Under the pieces are notes generated by a model. The model was not told where the DNA came from and did not search any database. It was given only the letters and a program-made list of their open reading frames with translations. A stretch of 41,072 nt of DNA. Origin: Paracoccus binzhouensis (GTDB lineage Bacteria; Pseudomonadota; Alphaproteobacteria; Rhodobacterales; Rhodobacteraceae). Positions 33,652 to 41,072 of the stretch are shown piece by piece (within the stretch, counting starts at the first letter, position 1; each line of letters opens with the position of its first letter). The stretch lies in NCBI RefSeq assembly GCF_016446475.1, contig NZ_JAEHFP010000025.1:1-41072 (forward strand). Direction: 5' to 3'. The position numbers and the translations under genes are program-made.

Positions 33652-34595
33652 AGCATTCCCCGACGAAGCCCGACGTTCTGGTCGCCTATCCGCTGCGCCC
33701 CCGTTTCATGGAGGCGTTGGAGGCGCGCTATAGCCTGCACCGCCTGGACCGCGACGGTCCGGGCGTCCTGGAGGCGGCGGGGCCGGTCTGCACGGCGATG
33801 GTGGCGAACGGCCATGTCGCCGTGGACAAGGCGCTGCTGGACCGGCTGCCGGTGCTGCAACTGGTTGCCTGCTCCTCGGCCGGGTTCGACCTGATGGACA
33901 CCGCCGAGATGGCGCGGCGGGGCATCCGGCTGACCAATACCTCGGACGCGCTGGTGGACGAGGTGGCGAATATGGCGGTGCTGCTGGCGCTGGCCGCGCG
34001 GCGGCAGCTGGTGCGGGCCGACGCCTATGTCCGCTCGGGCGAATGGGGCGAAAAGGGCATGTTCCCGCTGACCCCCTCGACCGTGGGGCTGCGCACGGGG
34101 ATCGTGGGCCTGGGCAATATCGGCCTGGCCATCGCCAGCCGCTGCCAGGCCCTGGGCCACCAGGTCGCCTATTTCGGCCGCAGCCGCAAGCCGGTGGACT
34201 ACGAATATGTCCCGGATCTGGTGGCGCTGGCCGAGTGGGCCGACCTCCTGATCGTCGCCACCCCGGGCGGGGCCGCCACCCAGGGGCTGGTCGGGGCGCG
34301 GGTGCTGCGGGCGCTGGGTCCGGCGGGCACGCTGGTCAACGTGGCGCGCGGCTCGGTCGTGGACGAACCGGCGCTGATCGCGGCGCTGCGTGACGGCGGG
34401 CTGGGCTCGGCTGGGCTGGACGTCTATGCCAACGAGCCGTGCCCCGATGCCGCGCTGGCCGGGCTGAGCAATGTCGCGCTTTACCCCCACCACGCCAGCG
34501 GGACCGAGGAAACCCGCGATCGCATGGCGCAGCTGACCCTGGACAACCTGGCGGCCTTCTTTGCCGGCCAGCCCCTCCCGACCCCGGTGCTCTGA
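33648..34595 (+). CDS. D-isomer-specific 2-hydroxyacid dehydrogenase
   Basis: A 315-residue NAD(P)-dependent dehydrogenase of the glyoxylate/hydroxypyruvate and 2-ketogluconate reductase group. The nucleotide site is GLGNIGLA (154-161), and the catalytic triad is Arg234 (NVARGS), Glu263 (YANEP) and His281 (PHHASGT). It interconverts 2-oxo acids and D-2-hydroxy acids in the cytoplasm. It is coupled to the ABC transporter by a 4-base overlap, so it may act early on the imported compound. It ends 224 bp before the convergent GntR gene. Confidence 0.88.
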   Translation: MKHSPTKPDVLVAYPLRPRFMEALEARYSLHRLDRDGPGVLEAAGPVCTAMVANGHVAVDKALLDRLPVLQLVACSSAGFDLMDTAEMARRGIRLTNTSDALVDEVANMAVLLALAARRQLVRADAYVRSGEWGEKGMFPLTPSTVGLRTGIVGLGNIGLAIASRCQALGHQVAYFGRSRKPVDYEYVPDLVALAEWADLLIVATPGGAATQGLVGARVLRALGPAGTLVNVARGSVVDEPALIAALRDGGLGSAGLDVYANEPCPDAALAGLSNVALYPHHASGTEETRDRMAQLTLDNLAAFFAGQPLPTPVL

Positions 34596-34622
34596 GCCGC
34601 GCCGGGCGACAGGGCAGGCCAT

Positions 34623-34655
34623 GCCGGAAAGGTTCCGGCCGGGCGAGCATGCCCG
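34623..34655 (+). terminator. Tandem hairpins after the dehydrogenase gene
   Basis: GCCGGAA (34623-34629) and TTCCGGC (34633-34639) form a perfect 7-bp stem with a 3-base loop. Directly behind, CGGGC (34640-34644) and GCCCG (34651-34655) form a second stem. They begin 27 bases after the stop, between convergent genes. No T-run follows. Confidence 0.45.
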
Positions 34656-34819
34656 CTGGAACCCGGGGCAGGCCACGCCCGCCGGGCATCGGACGAGGAT
34701 CCGCGACAGGGGTCCGGGAGCGGCAGGGCAGGGCATGGCGCCCGTGCAGGGGCGGCGCGCCGGAACGGCTTTGACCCGCCGCCGGATCGGCCGCGGCCCG
34801 CGCGGGACCACAGGCCGGC

Positions 34820-35533
34820 TCACGCGAAGTAATGCGGGAATTCCTGGCGCATCGCCTCGACGCGCGAGACGGTCTGGCTCAGGTGATCGCGGATCGCGGC
34901 CATGGCCTGGTCGGGATCGCCAGAGACGATGCCGTCGACGATGGCGCGGTGTCCGGCCAGGATGTTCTTCACCTTGCCCTGTTCGGGAAGATGCAGGCGC
35001 CGGATCCGTTCCAGATGGCCCGAGCGTTCCCGCACGAGTTGATGCAGGCCGGTGCGGTTCAGGCCGGCGAACAGGGTCTGGTGGAACAGCTCGTCCAGCT
35101 CCTGGAAGATCGCCATCTGGCTGGGATCCTCGGCCACCGCCTCCTGCATGCGGATGATCGACCGCGCCCGCGTCACCGTTTCGGGTGCGCCGTCGGTCGC
35201 CAGCCGGCGGCAGACCTCGGTCTCCAGCGCCACGCGCAGGAAATGCGCCTCATAGACTTGCGGCACGTCGATGCGGGTCACCACGGTCTTGGACTGCGGA
35301 TAGATGCGGACCAGCCCCTCCTGCTTCAGAAGCTGCAAGGCCTCGCGGATCGGGGTCTGGCTGACCTCGTAGGTGTCGGTCAGTTCGCCGCGCGACAGGG
35401 TGGTGTCGGGCGGCAGTTGCAGGGTGATCACCCGCCGCCGCAGATCCTCGTAGACGCGCTGCACCGTGCCGCCGGGCATGGCCTGGCTGTGCAGGTCCGC
35501 CAGTCCGAAGGTCGAGGCAAGCGAGGTGCTCAT
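34820..35533 (-). CDS. GntR-family regulator with FCD ligand domain
   Basis: A 237-residue regulator. The winged helix (about 22-88) contains LSRGELTDTYEVSQTPIREALQLLKQEGLVR, and the helical FCD domain (about 95-228) has the acidic/histidine pattern ELDELFHQTL, AGHRAIVDGI and IRDHLSQTV that usually binds a metal and a carboxylate ligand. The start at 35533 has AAAGGAG upstream, better than the earlier in-frame ATG at 35584. It is divergent from the dehydratase operon and probably represses it from the palindrome at 35619-35634; matching sites lie before two other blocks. The inducer is likely a sugar acid or 2-keto-3-deoxy acid (inference). Confidence 0.9.
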   Translation of the reverse strand: MSTSLASTFGLADLHSQAMPGGTVQRVYEDLRRRVITLQLPPDTTLSRGELTDTYEVSQTPIREALQLLKQEGLVRIYPQSKTVVTRIDVPQVYEAHFLRVALETEVCRRLATDGAPETVTRARSIIRMQEAVAEDPSQMAIFQELDELFHQTLFAGLNRTGLHQLVRERSGHLERIRRLHLPEQGKVKNILAGHRAIVDGIVSGDPDQAMAAIRDHLSQTVSRVEAMRQEFPHYFA

Positions 35534-35603
35534 GATCCGCTCCTTTTTCTTGTTCCGAACATAGGGCGGCGAAAACTGCCGCACAAGAATACAAATATAC
35601 TGG

Positions 35604-35634
35604 TTGATATAGTTGGTGAACTAAAATATTAGTT
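35604..35634 (+). promoter_or_regulatory. Dehydratase operon promoter and GntR-type operator
   Basis: TTGATA (35604-35609), a 17-bp spacer and TATTAG (35627-35632) give a reasonable promoter toward the dehydratase. The palindrome AACTAA-AATA-TTAGTT (35619-35634) covers its -10, and a second dyad AGTT-GGTG-AACT (35611-35622) overlaps it. The core CTAAAATATTAG is the reverse complement of the site at 25338. Binding here would block transcription of the dehydratase and possibly of the regulator itself. Confidence 0.65.
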
Positions 35635-35677
35635 GAACCAGAGACACCGACTGATTCCGGTGCAGGAGGGGAAGAAG

Positions 35678-37411
35678 ATGGCCGCCAAGACACCCGGCGC
35701 GTTGCGCTCGGCCCGTTGGTTCGCGCCCGATGATCTGCGCAGCTTTGGCCATCGGTCCCGGCTGATGCAGCTGGGCTATGGCGAGGAGGATTTCCGCGAC
35801 AAGCCCGTCATCGGCATCCTGAACACCTGGTCCGAGCTGAACAGCTGCCATGCGCATTTCCGCGAACGCGCCCAGGATGTGCGCCGCGGCGTCATGCAGG
35901 CGGGTGGCTTTCCGGTGGAAATGCCGTCGCTGTCGGTCGACGAAAGCTTCACCAAGCCCACGTCGATGCTGTATCGCAACATGCTGGCCATCGAGACCGA
36001 GGAGATGATCCGCTCGCACCCGCTGGACGGCGTGGTGCTGATGGGCGGCTGCGACAAGACCACGCCGGGGCTGGTGATGGGCGCGATCTCGGCGGGGATT
36101 CCGATGATCTACCTGCCGGCCGGGCCGATGCTGCGCGGCAATTACGCCGGCAAGATCCTGGGCTCGGGCTCGGACGCCTGGAAATACTGGGACGAGCGCC
36201 GCGCCGGAAACATCAGCGATGCGGAATGGCTGGGGGTGCAGGGCGGCATCGCTCGTTCGGCCGGGGTCTGCATGACCATGGGCACCGCCTCGACCATGAC
36301 CGCCATCGCCGATTCCATGGGGCTGACGCTGCCAGGCGCCTCGTCGATCCCGGCGGTCGATGCCAACCACCAGCGCATGGGCGCCGAATGCGGCCGCCGC
36401 ATCGTCGCCATGGTGTGGGAGGATCTGACCCCCGACCGCATCGTGACCGAGGCCGCCGTCCGCAATGCCGCCGTGGTGGCGATGGCGACCGGCTGCTCGA
36501 CCAATGCCGTCGTTCACCTGATCGCCATGGCGCGCCGTGCCGGGATCGAGCTGACGCTGGACGACCTGGATGCGCTGGGGCGGGTGACGCCGCTGATCGC
36601 CAACGTCCGGCCCTCGGGCAAGGACTACCTGATGGAGGACTTCTATTATGCCGGGGGCTTGCGCGGGCTGATGACCCAGATCGCCGACCGGCTGGACCTG
36701 TCCTGCCTGACCGTCACCGGCAAGACCCTGGGCGAGAACCTGCAAGGCGCCCAGGTCTATAACGACGACGTGATCCGGCCGCTGTCGAACCCGGTCTATC
36801 ACGAGGGGTCGCTGGCGGTGCTGCGCGGCAACCTGTGCCCGGACGGCGCGGTCATCAAGCCCGCGGCCTGCGATCCGAAATTCCACGTTCACCAGGGCCC
36901 GGCCCTGGTCTTCGACAGCTATCCCGAGATGAAGAAGGCCGTCGACGACCCCGGCCTGGACGTGACGCCCGACACGGTCATGGTGCTGCGCAATGCGGGG
37001 CCGCAGGGCGGGCCGGGTTTTCCCGAATGGGGGATGCTGCCGATCCCCAAGGCGCTGATCCGGCAGGGCCATCGCGACATGCTGCGGATCTCGGACGCGC
37101 GCATGTCGGGCACCAGCTACGGCGCCTGCGTGCTGCATGTGGCGCCCGAAAGCTTTGTCGGCGGGCCGCTGGCCCTTCTACGCACCGGCGACATCGTCCG
37201 GCTGGACCTGCCGAACCGGCGGCTGGACATGCTGGTTCCCGAGGACGAGATCGCCGCCCGCCGCGCCGCCTGGCTCGCGCCGGAACCGCGGTTCGAACGC
37301 GGCTGGGGCTGGATGTTCCAGCGCCACGTCACGCAGGCCGATCAGGGCTGCGACTTCGATTTCCTGCAATCCGACTTCGGCCGTGCCGCCGGCGACCCCG
37401 ATATCTTCTGA
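35678..37411 (+). CDS. IlvD/Edd-family sugar-acid dehydratase (L-arabinonate/D-xylonate dehydratase type)
   Basis: A 577-residue iron-sulfur dehydratase. Three cysteines, Cys57 (LNSCHAH), Cys125 (GGCDKTTPG) and Cys198 (GVCMTMGTAST), lie at the positions of the [2Fe-2S] ligands of Rhizobium L-arabinonate dehydratase (59, 127, 200). The C-terminal ARMSGTSYG carries the catalytic serine. It turns an aldonic acid into the 2-keto-3-deoxy acid. The start at 35678 has GGAGGGGAAG upstream. The following semialdehyde dehydrogenase and KdgD-type enzyme fit a route ending in 2-oxoglutarate, so a pentonate is the likely substrate; true branched-chain IlvD is less likely here. Confidence 0.88.
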   Translation: MAAKTPGALRSARWFAPDDLRSFGHRSRLMQLGYGEEDFRDKPVIGILNTWSELNSCHAHFRERAQDVRRGVMQAGGFPVEMPSLSVDESFTKPTSMLYRNMLAIETEEMIRSHPLDGVVLMGGCDKTTPGLVMGAISAGIPMIYLPAGPMLRGNYAGKILGSGSDAWKYWDERRAGNISDAEWLGVQGGIARSAGVCMTMGTASTMTAIADSMGLTLPGASSIPAVDANHQRMGAECGRRIVAMVWEDLTPDRIVTEAAVRNAAVVAMATGCSTNAVVHLIAMARRAGIELTLDDLDALGRVTPLIANVRPSGKDYLMEDFYYAGGLRGLMTQIADRLDLSCLTVTGKTLGENLQGAQVYNDDVIRPLSNPVYHEGSLAVLRGNLCPDGAVIKPAACDPKFHVHQGPALVFDSYPEMKKAVDDPGLDVTPDTVMVLRNAGPQGGPGFPEWGMLPIPKALIRQGHRDMLRISDARMSGTSYGACVLHVAPESFVGGPLALLRTGDIVRLDLPNRRLDMLVPEDEIAARRAAWLAPEPRFERGWGWMFQRHVTQADQGCDFDFLQSDFGRAAGDPDIF

Positions 37412-37420
37412 GGTGAACCC

Positions 37421-38137
37421 ATGACGCTTTCCGACGAAACCCGCGCGAAACTGAAAAAGGTCTCGACCGCTTCGATCGCCACGGCGCTCTACAAGCGCGG
37501 CCTGCGCAACCAGTTCATCCAGGGCGTGGTCCCGGTTGCGCCCAAGGACGAGAACATGGTCGGCCCGGCCTTTACCCTGCGCTATATCCCCGCGCGCGAG
37601 GATCGCAACCCGATCACGGTGTTTCGCAACCCCGACCACCCGCAGCGGGTGGCGGTGGAAACCTGCCCGCCCGGCCATGTGCTGGTGATGGACGGGCGCA
37701 AGGATGCGCGGGCGGCCACGGCCGGCTCGATCCTGATCACGCGGCTGGCGCTGCGCGGGGCGGCGGGGGTCGTCACCGATGCCGGGATGCGCGACGCCGA
37801 GGGGATCGGCAAGCTGGACATGCCGGCCTATTTCGCCAGGGCCTCGGCGCCGACCAACCTGACGCTGCACGAGGCGCTGGACATCGACGTGCCGATTTCC
37901 TGCGGCGATGCGCCGGTCTTTCCCGGCGACATCATGGTCGGCGACAAGGACGGGGTGATGGTGATCCCCGCCCACCTGGCCGACGAGATCGCCGAGGAAT
38001 GCACCGGCATGGAAAGCTTCGAGGATTTCGTGCTGGAGGAGGTGCAGGGCGGGGCGGCCATCATCGGCCTGTATCCCTGCACCAGAGAGGAGAACCAGCA
38101 GAAATACGCGGCATGGCGCGCCCGCACCGGCCGCTAG
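37421..38137 (+). CDS. RraA-family protein (putative aldolase-like enzyme)
   Basis: A 238-residue protein of the RraA/demethylmenaquinone methyltransferase-like fold shared with GalC. It keeps Arg124-Asp125 in DAGMRD. However, the residue 21 positions before Arg124 is Ser103 where GalC has the Asp of D-X20-R-D, so standard pyruvate-aldolase activity is uncertain. It lies 9 bp after the dehydratase (AGGTG ribosome site), and the intact GHVLVMDGRKDARAATAGSIL substrate loop suggests an enzyme, not a ribonuclease regulator. It could act on a keto-deoxy acid or as a decarboxylase. Function not established. Confidence 0.75.
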   Translation: MTLSDETRAKLKKVSTASIATALYKRGLRNQFIQGVVPVAPKDENMVGPAFTLRYIPAREDRNPITVFRNPDHPQRVAVETCPPGHVLVMDGRKDARAATAGSILITRLALRGAAGVVTDAGMRDAEGIGKLDMPAYFARASAPTNLTLHEALDIDVPISCGDAPVFPGDIMVGDKDGVMVIPAHLADEIAEECTGMESFEDFVLEEVQGGAAIIGLYPCTREENQQKYAAWRARTGR

Positions 38138-38147
38138 GCGGCACAGG

Positions 38148-38178
38148 CCCGGCGCCGCTTGCGCGGCGTCGCGCCGGG
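38148..38178 (+). terminator. Hairpin between the RraA-like gene and the aldehyde dehydrogenase gene
   Basis: CCCGGC (38148-38153) pairs with GCCGGG (38173-38178), enclosing GCCGC/GCGGC (38154-38158 and 38163-38167) with a TTGC loop and a small bulge. It starts 10 bases after the stop in the only long gap (191 bp) of this operon. No T-run, so partial termination at most. Confidence 0.4.
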
Positions 38179-38328
38179 GCCCTCTCGCCCCCGGACCCGC
38201 CGAGGATCCTTGTGCAAGCAAGCAGCGGCCGGTGGCGCGGCCTGTCGCCGTCGCCGGGGCGCCTATGCACGGCAAGTCCGGGTCCGGGTTGCGCGGACCG
38301 TCACCTCTAACGTGAAAGGAGCCTTTCG

Positions 38329-39849
38329 ATGGTCTTTCCCCCCCACGGCCGACACCTGATCGGTGGCGACTGGGTCGCGGGTGCGGCCCGCTTCCCCAAC
38401 GAGCCCGCCTTCGGCCCGGTCCATCAGTTCAGCACCGGCACGGTCGAGCTGGTCAACCGCGCCTGTGCCGCAGCCGAGGATGCGTTCTGGAGCTATGGCT
38501 GGACCCCGCGCGAGACCCGCGCGGCCTTCCTCGAGGCGATCGCCGAGGAGATCGAGGCCCGCGCCGAGCCGATCACCGCCATCGGCGCCCAGGAAACCGG
38601 CCTGCCCGAGGCGCGGCTTATCGGCGAGCACGGCCGAACCACCGGCCAGCTGCGGCTGTTCGCGGATCATATCCGCAAGGGCGATTACCTCGACCGCCGC
38701 CACGACAAGGCGCTGCCCGACCGCCAGCCGCTGCCGCGCCCGGACCTGCGGCTGATCCAGCGCCCCATCGGCCCGGTGGCGGTGTTCGGCGCCTCGAACT
38801 TCCCGCTGGCCTTCTCGACCGCGGGCGGCGACACCGCCTCCGCGCTCGCCGCCGGCTGCCCGGTCGTGGTCAAGGGCCATTCCGCCCATCCCGGCACCGC
38901 CGAGATCGTGGCCGAGGCCATCCATGCCGCCATCGCGAAGACCGGCACGCATCCCGGCACCTTCAGCCTGATCCAGGGCGGAGACCGCAAGGTGGGCGAG
39001 GCGCTAGTCCAGCATCCGCTGATCAAGGCCGTGGGCTTCACCGGCTCCCTTGCCGGGGGACGGGCACTGTTCGACCTGTGCGCCGCGCGCCCCGAGCCGA
39101 TCCCGTTCTTCGGCGAACTGGGCTCGGTCAACCCGATGTTCCTGCTGCCCGCCGCGCTGGCCGCGCACGCCGAACAGATCGGCAGCGGCTGGGCCGGGTC
39201 GCTGAGCATGGGTGCCGGGCAGTTCTGCACCAATCCCGGCATCGCGGTGGTGATCGACGGAGAGAATGCCGACAAGTTTGCGCAATCGGCACGGGCGGCC
39301 TTGGAAAAGGTCGGTCCCCAGACCATGCTGACCGGGGGCATCGCCCGCGCCTATCGCGACGGCCAGGCGCGGTTCGAATCGTGCAATGCGGTGACGCCGC
39401 TGCTTTCCACCGACAGCCACGGCCGCGCGGCCAGCCCGAACCTCTACGAGACCACGGCCGAGGCCTGGCTGCAGAACCACGCGCTCGGCGAGGAGGTGTT
39501 CGGCCCGCTGGGCCTGGTCGTGCGGGTGCGCGACATGGACGAGATGATGCGGCTGGCGCGCGGCTTCGAAGGGCAACTGACGGCGACGCTTCACATGGAG
39601 GAAGCCGACCTGCCGGCGGCGCGGCGGCTGCTGCCGGTGCTGGAGCGCAAGGCAGGGCGGGTGCTGGTGAACGGCTTCCCCACAGGGGTCGAGGTCTGCG
39701 ACGCCATGGTCCATGGCGGCCCCTATCCGGCCAGCACCAATTTCGGCGCCACCTCGGTCGGAACCATGGCCATCCGAAGGTTCCTGCGCCCCGTCAGCTA
39801 CCAGAACTGCCCACAAGGGCTCATGCCCCAGGATTTGAATGAAGGATAA
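38329..39849 (+). CDS. 2-oxoglutarate semialdehyde dehydrogenase (NADP+-type aldehyde dehydrogenase)
   Basis: A 506-residue aldehyde dehydrogenase resembling the class III ketoglutarate semialdehyde dehydrogenases of sugar-acid pathways. Catalytic features are Cys300 (GAGQFCTNPG), Glu263 (FFGELGSVNP), Asn157 (FGASNFPLAF), the cofactor strand VVVKGHSAHPGT and the FTGS loop (237-240). It oxidises 2,5-dioxopentanoate to 2-oxoglutarate. The start at 38329 has AAAGGAG 7 bases upstream. The KdgD-type gene follows 4 bp after its stop; that enzyme would supply its substrate. Confidence 0.88.
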   Translation: MVFPPHGRHLIGGDWVAGAARFPNEPAFGPVHQFSTGTVELVNRACAAAEDAFWSYGWTPRETRAAFLEAIAEEIEARAEPITAIGAQETGLPEARLIGEHGRTTGQLRLFADHIRKGDYLDRRHDKALPDRQPLPRPDLRLIQRPIGPVAVFGASNFPLAFSTAGGDTASALAAGCPVVVKGHSAHPGTAEIVAEAIHAAIAKTGTHPGTFSLIQGGDRKVGEALVQHPLIKAVGFTGSLAGGRALFDLCAARPEPIPFFGELGSVNPMFLLPAALAAHAEQIGSGWAGSLSMGAGQFCTNPGIAVVIDGENADKFAQSARAALEKVGPQTMLTGGIARAYRDGQARFESCNAVTPLLSTDSHGRAASPNLYETTAEAWLQNHALGEEVFGPLGLVVRVRDMDEMMRLARGFEGQLTATLHMEEADLPAARRLLPVLERKAGRVLVNGFPTGVEVCDAMVHGGPYPASTNFGATSVGTMAIRRFLRPVSYQNCPQGLMPQDLNEG

Positions 39850-39853
39850 ATCC

Positions 39854-40759
39854 ATGATTGCCCCCGACCACTTGCGTGACATCATTCGCACCGGGCTCCT
39901 GTCCTTTCCGGTCACGCCCTTCGACGTCGAGGACCGCTTCGACCCCAGGCCCTTCGCGGCGCATCTGGAATGGCTGTCCTCCTATCCCGTGGCCGGGCTG
40001 ATCGTTGCGGGCGGCACGGGCGAGCTGTTCTCGCTGACGCCATCGGAAGTGGTCGAGGCGGTCAGGACCGCGCGCGGCGTTTCGGGCGGCGGCCCGGTCA
40101 TCGCCGGCTGCGGCTATGGCACCCGCATCGCCTGCGACATGGCGCGCGAGATCGAGGCGGCGGGCGGCGACGGCATCCTGCTGCTGCCGCATTATCTGAC
40201 CGAAGCCCCGGCCGAAGGCATTGCCGCGCGCATCCGCGCCGTCTGCAAGGCCACCAACATGGGCGTCATCGTCTATAACCGCGGCCAGGCACGGGTCAGC
40301 GCCGAACAACTGGCGCGGCTGGCCGACGAATGCCCGAACCTGATCGGCTTCAAGGACGGCACAGGCGACATCGACACCGTGCGCCGCGTCACCGTCATGC
40401 TGGGCGACCGGCTGTCCTATATCGGCGGGATGCCCACGCACGAGCTGTTCGCACAGGCCTACAAGGGCGCGGGGATGCCGACCTATTCCTCGGCCGTGTT
40501 CAACTTCGTCCCCGAGACGGCGCTGAAATTCCATGCCGCGCTGATGGTGGACGACAATGCCACCTGCGAACGGATGCTGCGCGAGTTCTATTATCCCTTC
40601 GCGGCGATCCGCGACCGCAAGGCGGGCTATGCGGTGTCGGCGGTCAAGGCGGGCGTGCGGCTGCGGGGCTTCGAAGCGGGCCATGTCCGCGCGCCCCTGA
40701 CCGACCTGACCGAGGAGGAGGTCGCGATGATGCAGTCGCTGATCGACGGCGCAAGATGA
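39854..40759 (+). CDS. kdgD: 5-dehydro-4-deoxyglucarate dehydratase (KdgD type, DHDPS family)
   Basis: A 301-residue TIM-barrel lyase of the DHDPS/NAL superfamily. It shows the KdgD pattern SFPVTPFD, GGTGELFSLTPSE, GCGYGTR, LLPHYLTEAP, the tyrosine in VIVYNR (Tyr141), the Schiff-base lysine in GFKDGTGD (Lys167) and YIGGMPTHELFA. KdgD dehydrates and decarboxylates the C6 keto-deoxy-aldarate to 2,5-dioxopentanoate; related enzymes dehydrate 2-keto-3-deoxypentonates to the same product. The start at 39854 is chosen because GAAGGA is 7 bases upstream; the ATG at 39839 lies inside the preceding gene. The stop overlaps the next start (ATGA). Which of the two substrates is used is unresolved. Confidence 0.82.
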   Translation: MIAPDHLRDIIRTGLLSFPVTPFDVEDRFDPRPFAAHLEWLSSYPVAGLIVAGGTGELFSLTPSEVVEAVRTARGVSGGGPVIAGCGYGTRIACDMAREIEAAGGDGILLLPHYLTEAPAEGIAARIRAVCKATNMGVIVYNRGQARVSAEQLARLADECPNLIGFKDGTGDIDTVRRVTVMLGDRLSYIGGMPTHELFAQAYKGAGMPTYSSAVFNFVPETALKFHAALMVDDNATCERMLREFYYPFAAIRDRKAGYAVSAVKAGVRLRGFEAGHVRAPLTDLTEEEVAMMQSLIDGAR

Positions 40760-41072
40760 GTCTGCGATCCGCCCTGGCCGGCGTCTCGGGCATCCTGGTG
40801 ACGCCTTTCGATGCTGATGACCGGATCGCGCCGGCGCGGCTGGAGCCCATCGTCGACCGGGCGCTGGCCGCCGGGCTGCACATTCCGGTCGTGAACGGCA
40901 ATACCGGCGAGTTCTACAGCCTGACCGTGGACGAGGCCGAGGCGATCTGCGCCGAGGTCTGCGCCATGGTCGGCGCCCGCGCGCCGGTGTTGGCGGGGGT
41001 GGGGCGCTCGGTCGGGGATGCCTGCCGCCTGGCCGCCGCGGCGGCGCGGGCGGGGGCCGCGGGGCTGATGGT
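40756..41072 (+). CDS. DHDPS-family lyase, N-terminal part (cut by window end)
   Basis: The first 105 codons of a second DHDPS/NAL-family protein: GILVTPFDADDRI, then NGNTGEFYSLTVDEAEAI (the strand-turn holding the carboxylate-binding Thr-Gly pair) and APVLAGVGRS. It overlaps the KdgD-type gene by 4 bases, so the two are coupled. The pairing of GNTGEF with GGTGEL shows they are paralogues with different details. The lysine and specificity residues lie beyond the window. It could be a keto-deoxy-pentonate dehydratase or an aldolase. Confidence 0.8.
   Translation, partial: MSLRSALAGVSGILVTPFDADDRIAPARLEPIVDRALAAGLHIPVVNGNTGEFYSLTVDEAEAICAEVCAMVGARAPVLAGVGRSVGDACRLAAAAARAGAAGLM

Noticed and set aside
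35551..35561. Palindrome TGTTCCGAACA in the leader of the GntR gene as a LexA-like site
   Set aside because: A single short dyad without promoter alignment or context of DNA damage; probably chance.
35678..37411. Annotating the dehydratase as biosynthetic IlvD
   Set aside because: The cysteine spacing also fits biosynthetic enzymes in general, but the operon with semialdehyde dehydrogenase and DHDPS-family lyases and control by GntR indicate sugar-acid catabolism.

Overview
The window is a GC-rich stretch, densely packed with genes, from what looks like an alphaproteobacterium. The best guess is Rhodobacterales, Paracoccus-like. This is inferred from base composition, from a rhizobial-type rha gene order, and from the transporter types (TTT, CUT2, AAHS); no rRNA or marker gene is present to confirm it. 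No tRNA, CRISPR array, insertion sequence or phage gene was seen. The few AT-rich islands (near 8980-9020, 17636-17710, 25325-25360, 30041-30090 and 35583-35640) all sit in front of operons and look like control regions.

Region 1 (1-5255), aromatic ring-fission lower pathway. A divergent partial oxidoreductase faces galB, a VOC-type extradiol dioxygenase, galC and galD. An aromatic acid/H+ symporter (MFS) follows after two strong hairpins. The three gal-type enzymes form the 4-oxalomesaconate to pyruvate plus oxaloacetate segment of gallate/protocatechuate 4,5-cleavage. The ring-opening enzyme beside them is a type I (XylE-like) dioxygenase, not the expected GalA/LigAB type.

Region 2 (5742-12926), siderophore uptake. 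It holds an AraC-family regulator, a TonB-dependent siderophore receptor (convergent with the regulator) and a divergent periplasmic binding protein/FecD/FecC/FecE ABC importer. An AT-rich dyad lies in the divergent promoter region.

Region 3 (12927-14184), gene debris. It contains a multiply frameshifted OmpR-type response regulator with part of its winged helix deleted and, facing it, a scrap of a histidine kinase N-box.

Region 4 (14185-24856), a complete L-rhamnose locus laid out as in Rhizobium leguminosarum: rhaI and rhaD on the minus strand, and rhaR-S-T-P-Q-U-K divergently on the plus strand. A 10-bp-phased operator array lies between the two arms. Together they import rhamnose, convert anomers, phosphorylate, isomerise, cleave the phosphosugar and oxidise lactaldehyde.

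Region 5 (25330-41072), a sugar-acid type catabolic cluster around a GntR/FCD regulator. It has a TTT importer with an HpcH-type aldolase and an EamA permease; an oligopeptide-type ABC transporter without a binding protein, followed by a D-2-hydroxyacid dehydrogenase; and the operon IlvD/Edd dehydratase, RraA-like protein, ketoglutarate semialdehyde dehydrogenase, KdgD-type dehydratase and a second DHDPS-family enzyme cut by the window edge. An identical 12-bp palindromic site overlaps predicted promoters at 25338 and 35621, with a relative at 30071. This suggests that one regulator ties the three blocks together. The most novel-looking content of the window is this putative regulon and the dioxygenase swap in region 1.
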